This document shows, piece after piece, positions 1 through 11,352 of a stretch of DNA of 64,000 nt; position 1 is the stretch's first letter; every line of letters starts with the position of its first letter. The translations under genes were made by a program, and so were the position numbers. The notes beneath the pieces are model-generated. The model searched no databases, was not told the DNA's origin, and saw only the letters and a program-made list of their open reading frames with translations. Origin of the DNA: Tillus elongatus (taxonomy: Eukaryota > Arthropoda > Insecta > Coleoptera > Cleridae); NCBI GenBank assembly GCA_964006375.1, contig OZ023270.1, forward strand, positions 54,093,536 to 54,157,535, in the 5' to 3' direction.

Positions 1-494
1 TATAACTAACCTTGCAAACTATTATAACAGAACACAGTCTTCCTAGACTCTCGTTCTTTACTATTAAATGACTAACACGCTGCTTTTCACTACTCCGTAG
101 TACAGCGAAATAAACTTCCCAGGTATTACACCTAACTAACGCTTTTAAAACCTTTACAACCAACGTACGACCGCCGGAACCTCTACTCGCGAGCACGGGC
201 TAAAGGCATCTCTCTGACCGCGTTCCGTTTCTCGGTTCGCTTACTTGCCATGCGCTCCGTGACGCACCCAGAATGAATCTCATCGCGCCTGTCAGACCGG
301 CGCTATGCGTTCCATCCTACAAAATCCACGTTCCGCCTGTGGCGATTTTTCATACTCTGAAGTGTATCTAAAATGAGTCAGATTTATTACCTAGCAAATA
401 TCCGTTATTTACACCGCCTAAATGAATTATTAGCTGTTCAAATAACGGTAATAAATCGGACTTCATTATAACAGTTTCAGTGAACTATTAGTTC
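1..494. other. No gene recognised; intron or upstream sequence
   Basis: I see no convincing reading frame or repeat. Bases 130-350 are richer in GC than the surroundings, but nothing in them resembles the missing N-terminal exon of the RAD54 gene that appears further downstream. Confidence 0.4.
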
Positions 495-750
495 CAGTAT
501 GTATCCTACCGTACCAAAATGACGTTTAATGTTATTTTAATATCTGACATAATTTTGAACCAGGTTAATTTTTTCTAGTATGTATCTACTCGCATATTAT
601 TCCAAAATGTTTCGTAAATATGCAGTTGCAAATGGATAGGTACATAATAAAAAATAAAAAAACTAGTGAAACCTAACCTGGAACAAAATTAGGATGAAGG
701 TTAAAATAACGTTAAATGTTACTTTGGTGGCTATGGGATACACACTAGAG
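495..750. repeat. Imperfect hairpin repeat (MITE-like)
   Basis: The stretch at about 495-583 reappears as its imperfect reverse complement at about 660-750. Shared blocks include AACCTGG and TTAAAATAAC, and the outer ends read GTATGTATCC and GGATACACAC. The arms are about 85-90 bp with a spacer of about 75 bp and no coding capacity. This is the form of a decayed, non-autonomous foldback or MITE; the superfamily is not identifiable. Confidence 0.5.
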
Positions 751-890
751 TTGATTATTATCATTATTTATTCCAGCATCATCCGTATCACTAATGACAT
801 AAGAAGTTAACATTGTCTAATTTAACAAAAATAAGACCAACTCATGAAGTTAGTCTTCAACAAATTTGCAGTTAACGTTTAATTAATCTT

Positions 891-990
891 ATAGGTACAC
901 TTAGAGAACCCAAATCACCACAATACATCTTTTTAATGACCTGATTATCGTTTCACTAACAAAGTTAGCGTCATCAGAGGATGAAAAATT
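891..990 (-). repeat. Single arm of a ribozyme-bearing repeat (PLE terminal-repeat-like)
   Basis: This is one arm of the repeat family that is complete at 24424-24624 and 45851-46180. It starts with the family end GTACACTTAGAGAACCCAAA and contains the TCACCACAA block and the hammerhead-like core described separately. The opposite arm is missing. It lies directly next to a Penelope-like endonuclease fragment on the same (minus) strand, which fits a 3' pseudo-LTR of such an element. Confidence 0.55.
940..980 (-). ncRNA. Hammerhead-ribozyme-like motif, copy 1
   Basis: Read on the minus strand: CCT, then CTGATGA, then the hairpin GCTAAC-TTT-GTTAGT, then GAAAC, and finally ATC-AGG. CTGATGA and GAAA match the hammerhead core, CCT/AGG can form stem I, and the expected cleavage position follows ATC. 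Stem III (ACGATCGT in sister copies) is mutated here to ACGATAAT, so this copy is probably inactive. One extra pyrimidine lies between CTGATGA and stem II. Confidence 0.45.
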
Positions 991-1190
991 GTAAACTACT
1001 TACAACTAAACATCACCTTTTATACTACGTTTTAGGTAAAGACTGATGCGGAGAGGGACGAAATGCCAGGCAAATTTTCTGTGTATTGTATTTTAATTGC
1101 CGGACGAAGTTTTTGAACTTCCGTTATAACTTTACCTGCTGTGTTTCGGAATCTCTTATATATCAAAGAGAGAGTGCAAACAAAGATCTA
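991..1190. repeat. Left arm of about 200-bp inverted repeat around PLE fragment
   Basis: This segment is the imperfect reverse complement of 1702-1897. Shared blocks include AAACTACTTACAA, CATCACCTTTTATACTACGT, ACTTCCGTTATAACTTTACC and GAGAGAGTGCAAA. The arms enclose the Penelope-like endonuclease remnant, so the whole unit (991-1897) is a foldback structure. Confidence 0.7.
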
Positions 1191-1207
1191 TAAATCAATG
1201 GCGGAGC

Positions 1208-1700
1208 TCAGTTTAAGGAACTTTTGTTTTTCATTGCCTTAGAAATATAAATACTTTCGTAAGCATATAACTTCGCTGGTTGTCTAACATTTTTGATAAG
1301 TTTCAGATTTTCTTTATCTATGTGATGATTGTTAGCCCAAACGTGTTGTGCCAAGCATGACTTGTCTACACTACCGTATCTCAGCTGTGCCAGATAGTCC
1401 CTAAATTTGGTTTCAAGGGTTCTTTTAGTCTGCCCAACATATTTAAGATTATAATCTTTAAAACTTGTTTAAAGCTGCAAATCAGCTTTCTTAAAAATGC
1501 TCTCGAGACCCCTTGTGATACGCACTTCAAATGGTAGGCAAACAAACTTTTTTTCTATTTTATCTTTCCTGAATGTCATGGATTCTGCTAACATTTTCTT
1601 TCTTCTGTGTCTTATCTTTCCTGAATGTCGTAGATTCCGCTAACATTTTCTTCTGTGTCTATTGATTAATTTTTCCACTAAGCAATCTGAATATCCGTTA
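1208..1700 (-). pseudogene. Penelope-like element, GIY-YIG endonuclease C-terminus (broken)
   Basis: On the minus strand, about 1475-1208 encodes KYVGQTKRTLETKFRDYL, then LAQHVWANNH, then LKLIKNVRQPAKLYAYESIYI. This is the GIY-YIG endonuclease of Penelope-like retroelements: YVGQT is the second half of the signature (usually Y-x-G-x-T), and the AYES glutamate lies near the end. Upstream (to 1700) the linker to the reverse transcriptase is visible (CLPFEVRITRGLESIF) but broken by stops and by a roughly 52-bp direct duplication (1561-1612 and 1613-1661). No reverse transcriptase is attached here. This is a non-functional 3' fragment; the family assignment is firm and the clade is unknown. Confidence 0.8.
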
Positions 1701-1701
1701 C

Positions 1702-1897
1702 AGATTTTTTTTGCACTCTCTCTTTTACATAGAAAAGATTCCGGAACTCGGCAGGTAAAGTTATAACGGAAGTTTAAAAATGATGTCCGGCAATGAAAAT
1801 ACAATGCGCAGAAAATCTGCCTACGGTTTCGTCTCTCTCTGTATCGCTATTTACCTTAGACGTAGTATAAAAGGTGATGTTTAATTGTAAGTAGTTT
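1702..1897. repeat. Right arm of about 200-bp inverted repeat around PLE fragment
   Basis: Inverted partner of 991-1190, at roughly 80 % identity by eye. It is followed by a short segment (about 1901-1953) containing ATGGATAATTGAAAAACATGG, cut here to its shared core GATAATTGAAAAACA. Similar text is seen near 29884-29925 (reversed) and 31870-31910, and it leads straight into a TA microsatellite. Confidence 0.7.
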
Positions 1898-1951
1898 AGG
1901 ATGGGGATGGTCAACACGCATGGATAATTGAAAAACATGGATAATCCAAAC

Positions 1952-1953
<2 letters not shown>

Positions 1954-2043
<90 letters not shown>

Positions 2044-2066
2044 GGTGCGTGCGTGCGCGTGTGTGT
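1954..2066. repeat. (TA)n microsatellite with short GT/GC tail
   Basis: About 40 uninterrupted TA units to 2036, then GTGTGTGGGTGCGTGCGTGC-type alternating purine-pyrimidine to about 2066. The tract starts at the edge of a repeat fragment. Confidence 0.97.
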
Positions 2067-2225
2067 CCTCTTTTCTATATCAGACATGCTGAATAAAAAT
2101 AACATTGTGTATCAATTATGGTATACCAATTTACAACAAATACTTTCTTTGAGTTCAGGGAGTCAACTAAATAATGACCAAAAAATCTGCATGAGAGAAC
2201 CGCTGAGAGATTCTAACTGATCTCT

Positions 2226-3830
2226 TGTCCCCTGTGGGTCCGGGGACTAACTAAAAGAATAGGCCCAAGGTAACTCTTGCCTGTCGTAAAAGGCGACTAA
2301 TTGGAATCAAACGCTGGCGGGGGTCTTGTCCATGTGGGCCTGGAGGGAGGCGTATATCTCTGGGGAGTGATGTACACCCGGATTTTGAGGCCTCCACTCT
2401 GGGCTTAGAAATGGATGGTTGCCTGCGCTTGGTTGTTACTCGGGAGCGGGGTTCCGGATGGGTGCCGCCTTGAGTTGAGTGCTGGCGGGTGTCGTGTGTC
2501 TAGACGACCCGGAGGGGGTTGACAACTCTGATGAGTGGTAAACACCTGGAGTTTGGGGCCCCCACTGTGTGCTTCGGAACGGACAGACGGCCTTGCTTGT
2601 GCGATGCTCGGGAGCGGGGCTCGATGGGATGTCGCCTTGAGTCTAGCACTGGTGGGTGTCGGGTCTAGACGAACCCGGAGGAGAGCCGAGATCTTTAGGG
2701 GTGGAATAAAACTAAGGGTTGAGGCCTCTTCTGTGAGCTTCGAAACGGACAAACAACCTCACTTTGATGCTGCTCGGATGCAGGACTTTATGATACTACA
2801 CCGAGTTAAACACTGACGGATGTCTGGTCCAGACGAACTCTGAGAGAGGTTATCTCTCTTTGAGTTTTGAGACGGGCAAGCGACTTCGCTCAGATGGCAG
2901 TACATCTGTCAAACAAAGTTTCATCTCGCAGGTGTCGTCTCCTGTCAGAAGCTCGATTTGTTGGGTGAAATTTAAGCTAACGCTGGCAGGTGTTGAACCT
3001 GGACGAACCCGGAGGTGGCTGGGGTCTTTATGGGTGAATTACACCTGGAGACTTGGGCCTACTCTGTGAGCATCGATACAGGCTAACGACCCCGCCTGGA
3101 TGCTGCTCGAGGGCGGGACTTCATGATACCGCCTCGAGTCAATGAAACACTGGTGGGGGTCTAGTGTAGGTGAGGCTGGGGGGAGGCAGACATCTCTGGG
3201 GAGTGATATACACCCGGAGTTGGCGCCTCCACTGTGGCCTCAGACACTGACAATTGGCCTCGCTTGGTTGTTACTCGGGAGCGGGGTTCCAGATGATACC
3301 GCCCTGGATTGAGCCCTGGCGTGTGTCGTGTGTCCAGACGTCCCGGGGGGCTCTGATCTCTGATGAGTGGTAAACACCCGAAGTTTGGAGCCCATACTGT
3401 GTGCTACTAAACGGACGGACGGCCTCGCTGGGGTGATGCTCGGGAGCGGGACTCGATGGGATGTTGCCTTGAGTCTTAACACTGTTAGGTGTCAGGTTTG
3501 GAAGAGCCTGAGGGGAGCTGAGATCTCTAGGGATGGATTACAACTGTAGATTAGATGCTGCTCGAAAGCAGGACTTCATGATACCGCCTCGAGGCAAACA
3601 CTGACGGATGTCGGGTCCAGACGAACTCGGAGAGAGGTTATCTCTCTTTGAGCTTCGAAACGGGCAAGCGACTTCACTCAGATGGCAGTACACCTACCAA
3701 ACAAACTTTCACGCTCAAGAAAAGATCGACTTCCTCAGGGAGCTGGAATTGATGGGTGAAATCTAATTAGACGTGAGCCACAATAGACCTAAGGTCGCGG
3801 TGGAGGGACTGGAATAGCCCACTCACAATA
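2226..3830 (+). mobile_element. GC-rich LINE-derived module with about 165-bp tandem repeats
   Basis: This is much richer in GC than its surroundings. The first 80 bases or so (CCCCTGTGGGTCC, ACTAACTAAAAGAATAGG, GTCGTAAAAGGCGACTAA) match the reverse complement of 20560-20643, the 5' end of the LINE at 17464-20643. Then follow about nine degenerate units beginning near 2311, 2482, 2647, 2811, 2982, 3150, 3315, 3479 and 3600 with a (C/A)CTGG(C/T)GGGTGT-like head. Units 1-4 resemble units 6-9, so there is a higher-order duplication. The 3' tail (about 3738-3830: TTGATGGGTGAAAT, GAGCCACAATA, ACCTAAGGT) matches 6400-6490. There is no coding capacity: probably a LINE 5' UTR plus 3' tail, i.e. an internally deleted or non-autonomous derivative. 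Confidence 0.6.
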
Positions 3831-4750
3831 AAATCTATTCTGATTTAACTGATCTCTTTTCCATTATCAGATCATCAGTAAAAGATGCTACCTTCATGTT
3901 AGGGTTGGGAGTCACAATAAAATGAAGAAAACAGAATGAATGTAGTATAGAGTCGGGCGGCAATAACACAGCATTAATAACTAATAAAGAAGCATGAATA
4001 TTTTGATAATATTTATATTACTTTATATTGCAATACTTTTTAATCCCTTGTCATTAGGCCGCAAAGTTTTCAAGAGGATCTATTCTATGACTTTTAACAT
4101 AAACAAATTTAAACTTTCACGAATGGTTCACTTTTTTTAGCCATTCTTGGAATTATGCGAAACAAGGAGATAACAAACATAGGCCTCTGTATTTGAGCGG
4201 TCGTCAATTTTATTATTTATATGAATAAACATTATTTTATACTTTTTTCTAAATTTCGTTAATTTTACTGCATGCATAATCCATAAAATTGAGAGTAGTA
4301 GATAATCAAGAGTACACTTTAACTAATTATTTCAATATTCAGAAAAATTACAATTACTCAGGATATGTGTCTATGCAAGTTGAACTACTGCATATTCCTT
4401 TTTACTGTGGCGTTAAGACATCGCGGTTGATTTTATACACCATGAATTGTTGGGCATATAAAACATACCCACGGTACATACAAAAGATAAGGGTTTGGCA
4501 TAATTTCCAGGGTGGTGAGGTGAAACTGCTTCCTGTCGTTGGTGATGGGCCATAGTCGAAAAACACGTATATATACATACATATTATTTTTATTTCACAT
4601 TTTGCTTTCTCGTCAAGAAAAAAAATTTGGAGTACTTAAAGGTTGATTTTGTTGACATATTATTCTGAATAGTATTTTGCGTCTTTGCGCTTATAAAATC
4701 CACATTTCATCAAAATATTACACTTTTTATTGAGAAAGTAGCAGGAACTC
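3831..4750. other. No gene recognised
   Basis: AT-rich sequence without a supported gene or repeat. A frame at 4289-4555 has no recognisable domain and lacks splice or neighbour support. Confidence 0.4.
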
Positions 4751-4754
4751 TTTT

Positions 4755-6345
4755 TTTCCCCTTAGGGCTCGTCCGCGTCTTTGCCGCCCCGATAGCACCG
4801 CAGCCTTTGGCTTATTGTGCATGCCCTTTGTCTTTTCTACCCCACCCATTCCAAAATCACTGTGCCTTGCATTCGACTGCACAGCAATTGGTAGGGTGAA
4901 GTTTTATATTGCTCTGTCTCTGGTCTAGGCTGTCCGTAGATCAGTTGTCATTTGCGGTCCAGAGCTTTACACTCGCACAAGATGTGCTGGGCTCATTCCA
5001 CCCCCTCGCCGCAGAGTCTGCATACCGGGTCCCCCTCAAACCGCCCCATTTTATGCAGGTGTTTCTTGGCAGCCATGTGTCCCGTTAAGAGTCCTGTTAT
5101 GTTCCTGAGCTGTCCTCTGCTAAGATTTAGCAGCTCCACAGCTCTCTTTAAACTGGGATCCCCAATTCGTGTCTGCCCATGTCTGAGCCCTGGACAATCT
5201 GCCCAGTACGCCTTATGCTGGTCCCTGACCCAGGACTTGATGGTTCCCCTGGCCGTGCCTTTTGATACGCCCAGGACCGGTTCTGGTCCCATAAATCGTT
5301 CTGCTGATCCTCTCTTCGTGAGACTGTCAGATTCTTCATTGCCTTTGACACATGAGTGACCCGGCACCCAGATGAGGGTGACCTCATTCTGCCCAGCCAG
5401 GTCGCTAGTCTCGTCTCAGCATTCACTAACCAGCCTGGGATTTACCCATGGGCTACTTAGGGCCTTAAGGGCTGCCTTTGGCTATGAGGATCCGCCTGCC
5501 CCCGTCCCACGCTCCCCGCCGGATCCATCCGTGAACCAGACGAGCGCATCCCGTGGTAGGCCCGGAGTCTCCCCCCACCATGCCTCGCGGTCGGGGATTA
5601 CCACTGTAAATCTATTTTCCATGCAGATCCGCGGGCTCGCGAAGTCTGACCTCATTTCAAGTATGGGCTCCTTCACGATCTCCTTAATCTTGCAGTGGCC
5701 CTTGCAGCTTGAGTTGGCCTTCAATCTATCATTGCAGGCTAGTCTGAATAGTCATATCCTAGACCTCCCCCACATGATACCTCCATGCCGGCTGTTGGGG
5801 TTGAGGTCATGGCCCCTGTGATGCCGAGGCAAGCCATCCTTTAGATCTTGCCCAGTTTTTGTTTGGCACTGTATTGTGTCACCTTAGGCCACCAGACCAG
5901 TGCTAGTATTTTTTCAATGTGGCCATTCCAGGTTAGCTTAGAGTCCAATACGACCCTAATATATTTTACCTCCCTGGGCATCGAGATACTTCTATCATAT
6001 AGAGTGAGCATTCTGTGGCCCACCCACTTCCTTCTTCTCGTAAATGGTATGACGGTGGCTTTCTCAGGGTTCACCTCGAGCCCTTGGCTAAACTTCCACC
6101 TTTCCACCACTTTCACTGCTGTCTGCATGCGCTCCCACACTGACTGTGTAACCTTTCTGCGGACTATGATGAGAATGTGGTTCGCATAGCCCTGTACCTC
6201 GTACCCCCCCTCCTGAGAGCCGCCTTAGTAGGCCGTCCATGACTAGGCACCAGAGCAGGGGAGATAAAATGCTCCCCTGCGGGCACCCCCCGCTATGTTT
6301 CTGTCCGGCAGTGGACGGAATGAAGCACCTGCTCTTTGACAAAAC
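4755..6345 (-). pseudogene. LINE with RT and RNase H (I/R1/LOA-like), 5' truncated and frameshifted
   Basis: Reading right to left: an RT segment with CPQGSILSPLLW (6342-6088), the RT C-terminal part with EVNPEKATVIPF and YIRVVLDSKLTWNGHI (6140-5841), the RNase H start WFTDGSG (about 5724-5482), the RNase H end PGHSCVKGNEESDSLTKRGS, and a C-terminal GHMAAKKHLHKMG...CRLCGEG zinc-knuckle-like segment (5367-4993). This RT, RNase H, Cys-rich order is typical of RNase H-bearing LINE clades (I, R1, LOA). Several frameshifts separate the pieces, and the endonuclease and most of the RT are missing, so it cannot be functional. Bases about 4755-4992 would be its 3' UTR. The exact clade is uncertain. 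Confidence 0.8.
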
Positions 6346-6399
6346 CCAGCTCGTACCAGGAAATCTGGACCAATTTTCACCATAAAAAATTATCGATTT

Positions 6400-6518
6400 C
6401 TGTAAGAAGCTGGATTTGATGGGTGAAATTTAAACAATTGGGTGTGAGCCACAATATACCTAAGGTGGCAGTGAAGAGACTGAAATAACCCACTGTAGCC
6501 TAACCTAACCTAATTTGA
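6400..6518 (+). mobile_element. LINE 3' tail ending in (CCTAA) repeats
   Basis: The segment repeats the 3' tail of the 2226-3830 module (AAGCTGGATTTGATGGGTG, GTGAGCCACAATATACCTAA) in the same orientation. It ends in GCCTAACCTAACCTAA, a short tandem tail like those of LINEs. It abuts the 5'-truncated end of the minus-strand LINE at 6345, so two LINE fragments meet here tail to broken head. Confidence 0.55.
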
Positions 6519-7295
6519 AGTAGATAACAAAATTATTGTTACAGAAGTTAAATAAAAACCTACAGAAAGTATAAGTTCAGAATCCTTTAGGTTGTAACAA
6601 TTGAGTTGGTAGTATACATTCTTACAAAAATATGATTGTTTTATTGAGGTTTACAACCAGGTGTAGTTTCTCAGAATAAACCCGGAACTGCCTGTTTCTA
6701 TTTTTGAAACAAATATACATTTTGTATTACGTAGTGTTGAAATTTTGAATTTTTGCCCATGGTAAAAAGTAATGGATTCCCATAAAATGTTTGATTATTT
6801 GTTGTTTTTACTATAAATTTATGCACGTATTTTCTTTTGGAAATTATGTTTTATTACACACCCAACATATTTAGAGGAGTCCGTAGATATTGCACACGAC
6901 CTTGAATGAAAATTGCCGTTTTAGTACATAAAAGACCTGCCTGAGGTGCAGTTTTAGAAGAATCCTCCTAATTGACCTTCCTGACCTGCCCTGACATCGG
7001 TTTTCCTAATTAAAAGCTAAAAGAAGGAAAACCAACCTTCCGTACATAAAGGTTATGTGAGCATTAGTTTACGGCATGGTGCTATATCTACAGCTTCATC
7101 ATAGTTAGACCTTAAAATAGAGAGATAAATAACCTAATTTTAATTGAAACCAATATTTAAGTATATGCTAAATCCTGCATAACATGTTATTAAATAACAA
7201 ATAGTTATTAAAGCTTTTTAGTATAACAAAATCAATCAAATTGTATTCACTTAGTAATTATTAATACAGTTACTCATGTTATTATTATTTTACAG
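6519..7295. other. RAD54 intron sequence, no feature seen
   Basis: AT-rich; it ends in the acceptor TTTTACAG immediately before the first recognisable RAD54 exon. No coding segment matching the missing N-terminus was found here. Confidence 0.5.
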
Positions 7296-7362
7296 GAACA
7301 TCTTGGTGCATGTGGTAGTGGATCCCTTGCTAGGAAATATTTTAAGGCCTCATCAAAGGGAG
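7296..7362 (+). CDS. Rad54: RAD54-like DNA repair ATPase, exon A
   Basis: RAD54 is the Swi2/Snf2 motor that works with Rad51 in homologous recombination in the nucleus. This exon begins after the acceptor TTTTACAG. The first base completes a split codon; the following 22 codons read NILVHVVVDPLLGNILRPHQRE. The VHVVVDP...LRPHQREG block is a family hallmark just before the helicase core, where human RAD54L has HVVVDPILSKVLRPHQREG. It ends in phase 0 at a GTATGC donor. The upstream residues (about 130-140 in the family, including the Rad51-interacting N-terminus) were not found between 1 and 7295. Confidence 0.9.
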
Positions 7363-7467
7363 GTATGCATTTTGTTATTTCTATTATTTGATTTTAAAAG
7401 TATTAAATATTTTCATTTTTAGAATATCTGCTTATAATTTTAACAAAGTATATTTATATGTTCTCAG

Positions 7468-7686
7468 GGAGTTAAATTTATGTATGAATGTGTGAATGGG
7501 GTAAGGATACCTGGTTGTTATGGATGTATCATGGCTGATGAAATGGGCCTTGGTAAAACACTACAGTGTATTACTTTATTGTGGACATTACTTAGACAAG
7601 GACCTGAATGTAGACCTACAATAGACAAAGCTATCATTGTCTGCCCTAGTTCACTGGTGAAGAACTGGAGTAATGAAATTATCAAG
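7468..7686 (+). CDS. Rad54: RAD54-like DNA repair ATPase, exon B (ATP-binding motif)
   Basis: This exon of 73 codons starts in phase 0 after the acceptor TTCTCAG and ends at the donor GTACAT. It contains GVKFMYECV, then helicase motif I (Walker A) [12 protein letters not shown], whose lysine and threonine bind ATP phosphate and magnesium, and then motif Ia in [13 protein letters not shown]. The intron separating it from exon A is only 105 bp. The intron after it (7687-14321) holds a microsatellite, a mariner-like element and a piggyBac element. Confidence 0.97.
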
Positions 7687-8326
7687 GTACATTGTCAGTA
7701 GCAAAAATATTTAATGGTAAAAATAAGGTGAAATTGGTGTAGGTATTTAGTAAACTTATGTAAGCTCTTGTGGGGGGTTAACAATCCTTAATAATATAGC
7801 AGAATGAAGTAAGATAAAACAACTTACTAGATGCTTTTTGTATGCGCCATTAGTGGATTTTATATGGATATATACCTTCTTTTTTTTTAACTTTGAGGAT
7901 GTGATCAGAAGAGGGTATCATAGAAATATATATTTACCACTACCGCAGAAGTGGTTGCACAAACACTTAGGAATACATGTAGATTGCAAAGAATCCGTAA
8001 CATATAATAGTTAGCATTAATGTGGAAAATCATAATTGTCAAACAGTATTATCAAAATTAGAAATTTTAAATGTTTTTTTAAATAACTATGTATTAAATA
8101 AGGAAAACGTTTATTATTCACTTTGGAGATATATGTATTAAGTATTTGCAGAAATATTGGCGAGAAGAGAAAATGTGTTTTTAAAAGCTGGAAAAGAAGT
8201 AACATATAATGTGACAGTTGTACAATTTTTGATATGTTTAAAAGTGTATTTGTTAAATTATGGTTAATTGCTTCATTGTAAAACACACTGTATAATTATT
8301 ACCATAATGGTGATAGTATATCATAC

Positions 8327-8564
<238 letters not shown>

Positions 8565-8755
8565 TACTATATAGATATACTTAGACTAATTGAAAGTTAT
8601 GCCTATAAATATTTACTGCCTAAACTTATTTTTTCCCATTTTGGCTGGTAATGTGCTTATTTACTAAACTCAAAATCGTTTATCAAAGTGGCACTTTATT
8701 GCATAAAATTGTCATTTTACTACTTTACTATATAGTAACATCACTGTTATATATA

Positions 8756-11142
<2,387 letters not shown>

Positions 11143-11352
11143 TGTCCCAAACTAAAAGGTTTCATTCTGGCAGTTTATTGTTAATATCCATTAGCCTAAG
11201 AGATATTGTTACTGGTGTTCCAACCACAGAATTTAGTTGTGATGGGTGGTGGTGTTTTTCAGTAAACAATGTAAGAAAATCCTCAAACTGGGGTTTTGGT
11301 GAGGCTGACATCTAAGCAGCTTTACAATCATAATTTTGAAAAAACATTTGAA

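Noticed and set aside
2405..3549. Several open frames on both strands in GC-rich DNA (up to 115 codons)
   Set aside because: They follow the 165-bp repeat units, have no recognisable domain, and GC-rich DNA has few chance stops.
4289..4555. 88-codon plus-strand frame that might be an upstream RAD54 exon
   Set aside because: No similarity to the RAD54 N-terminus and no fitting splice sites.
4952..5821. Plus-strand frames of 135 and 149 codons
   Set aside because: Antisense shadows of the RNase H-bearing LINE on the minus strand.
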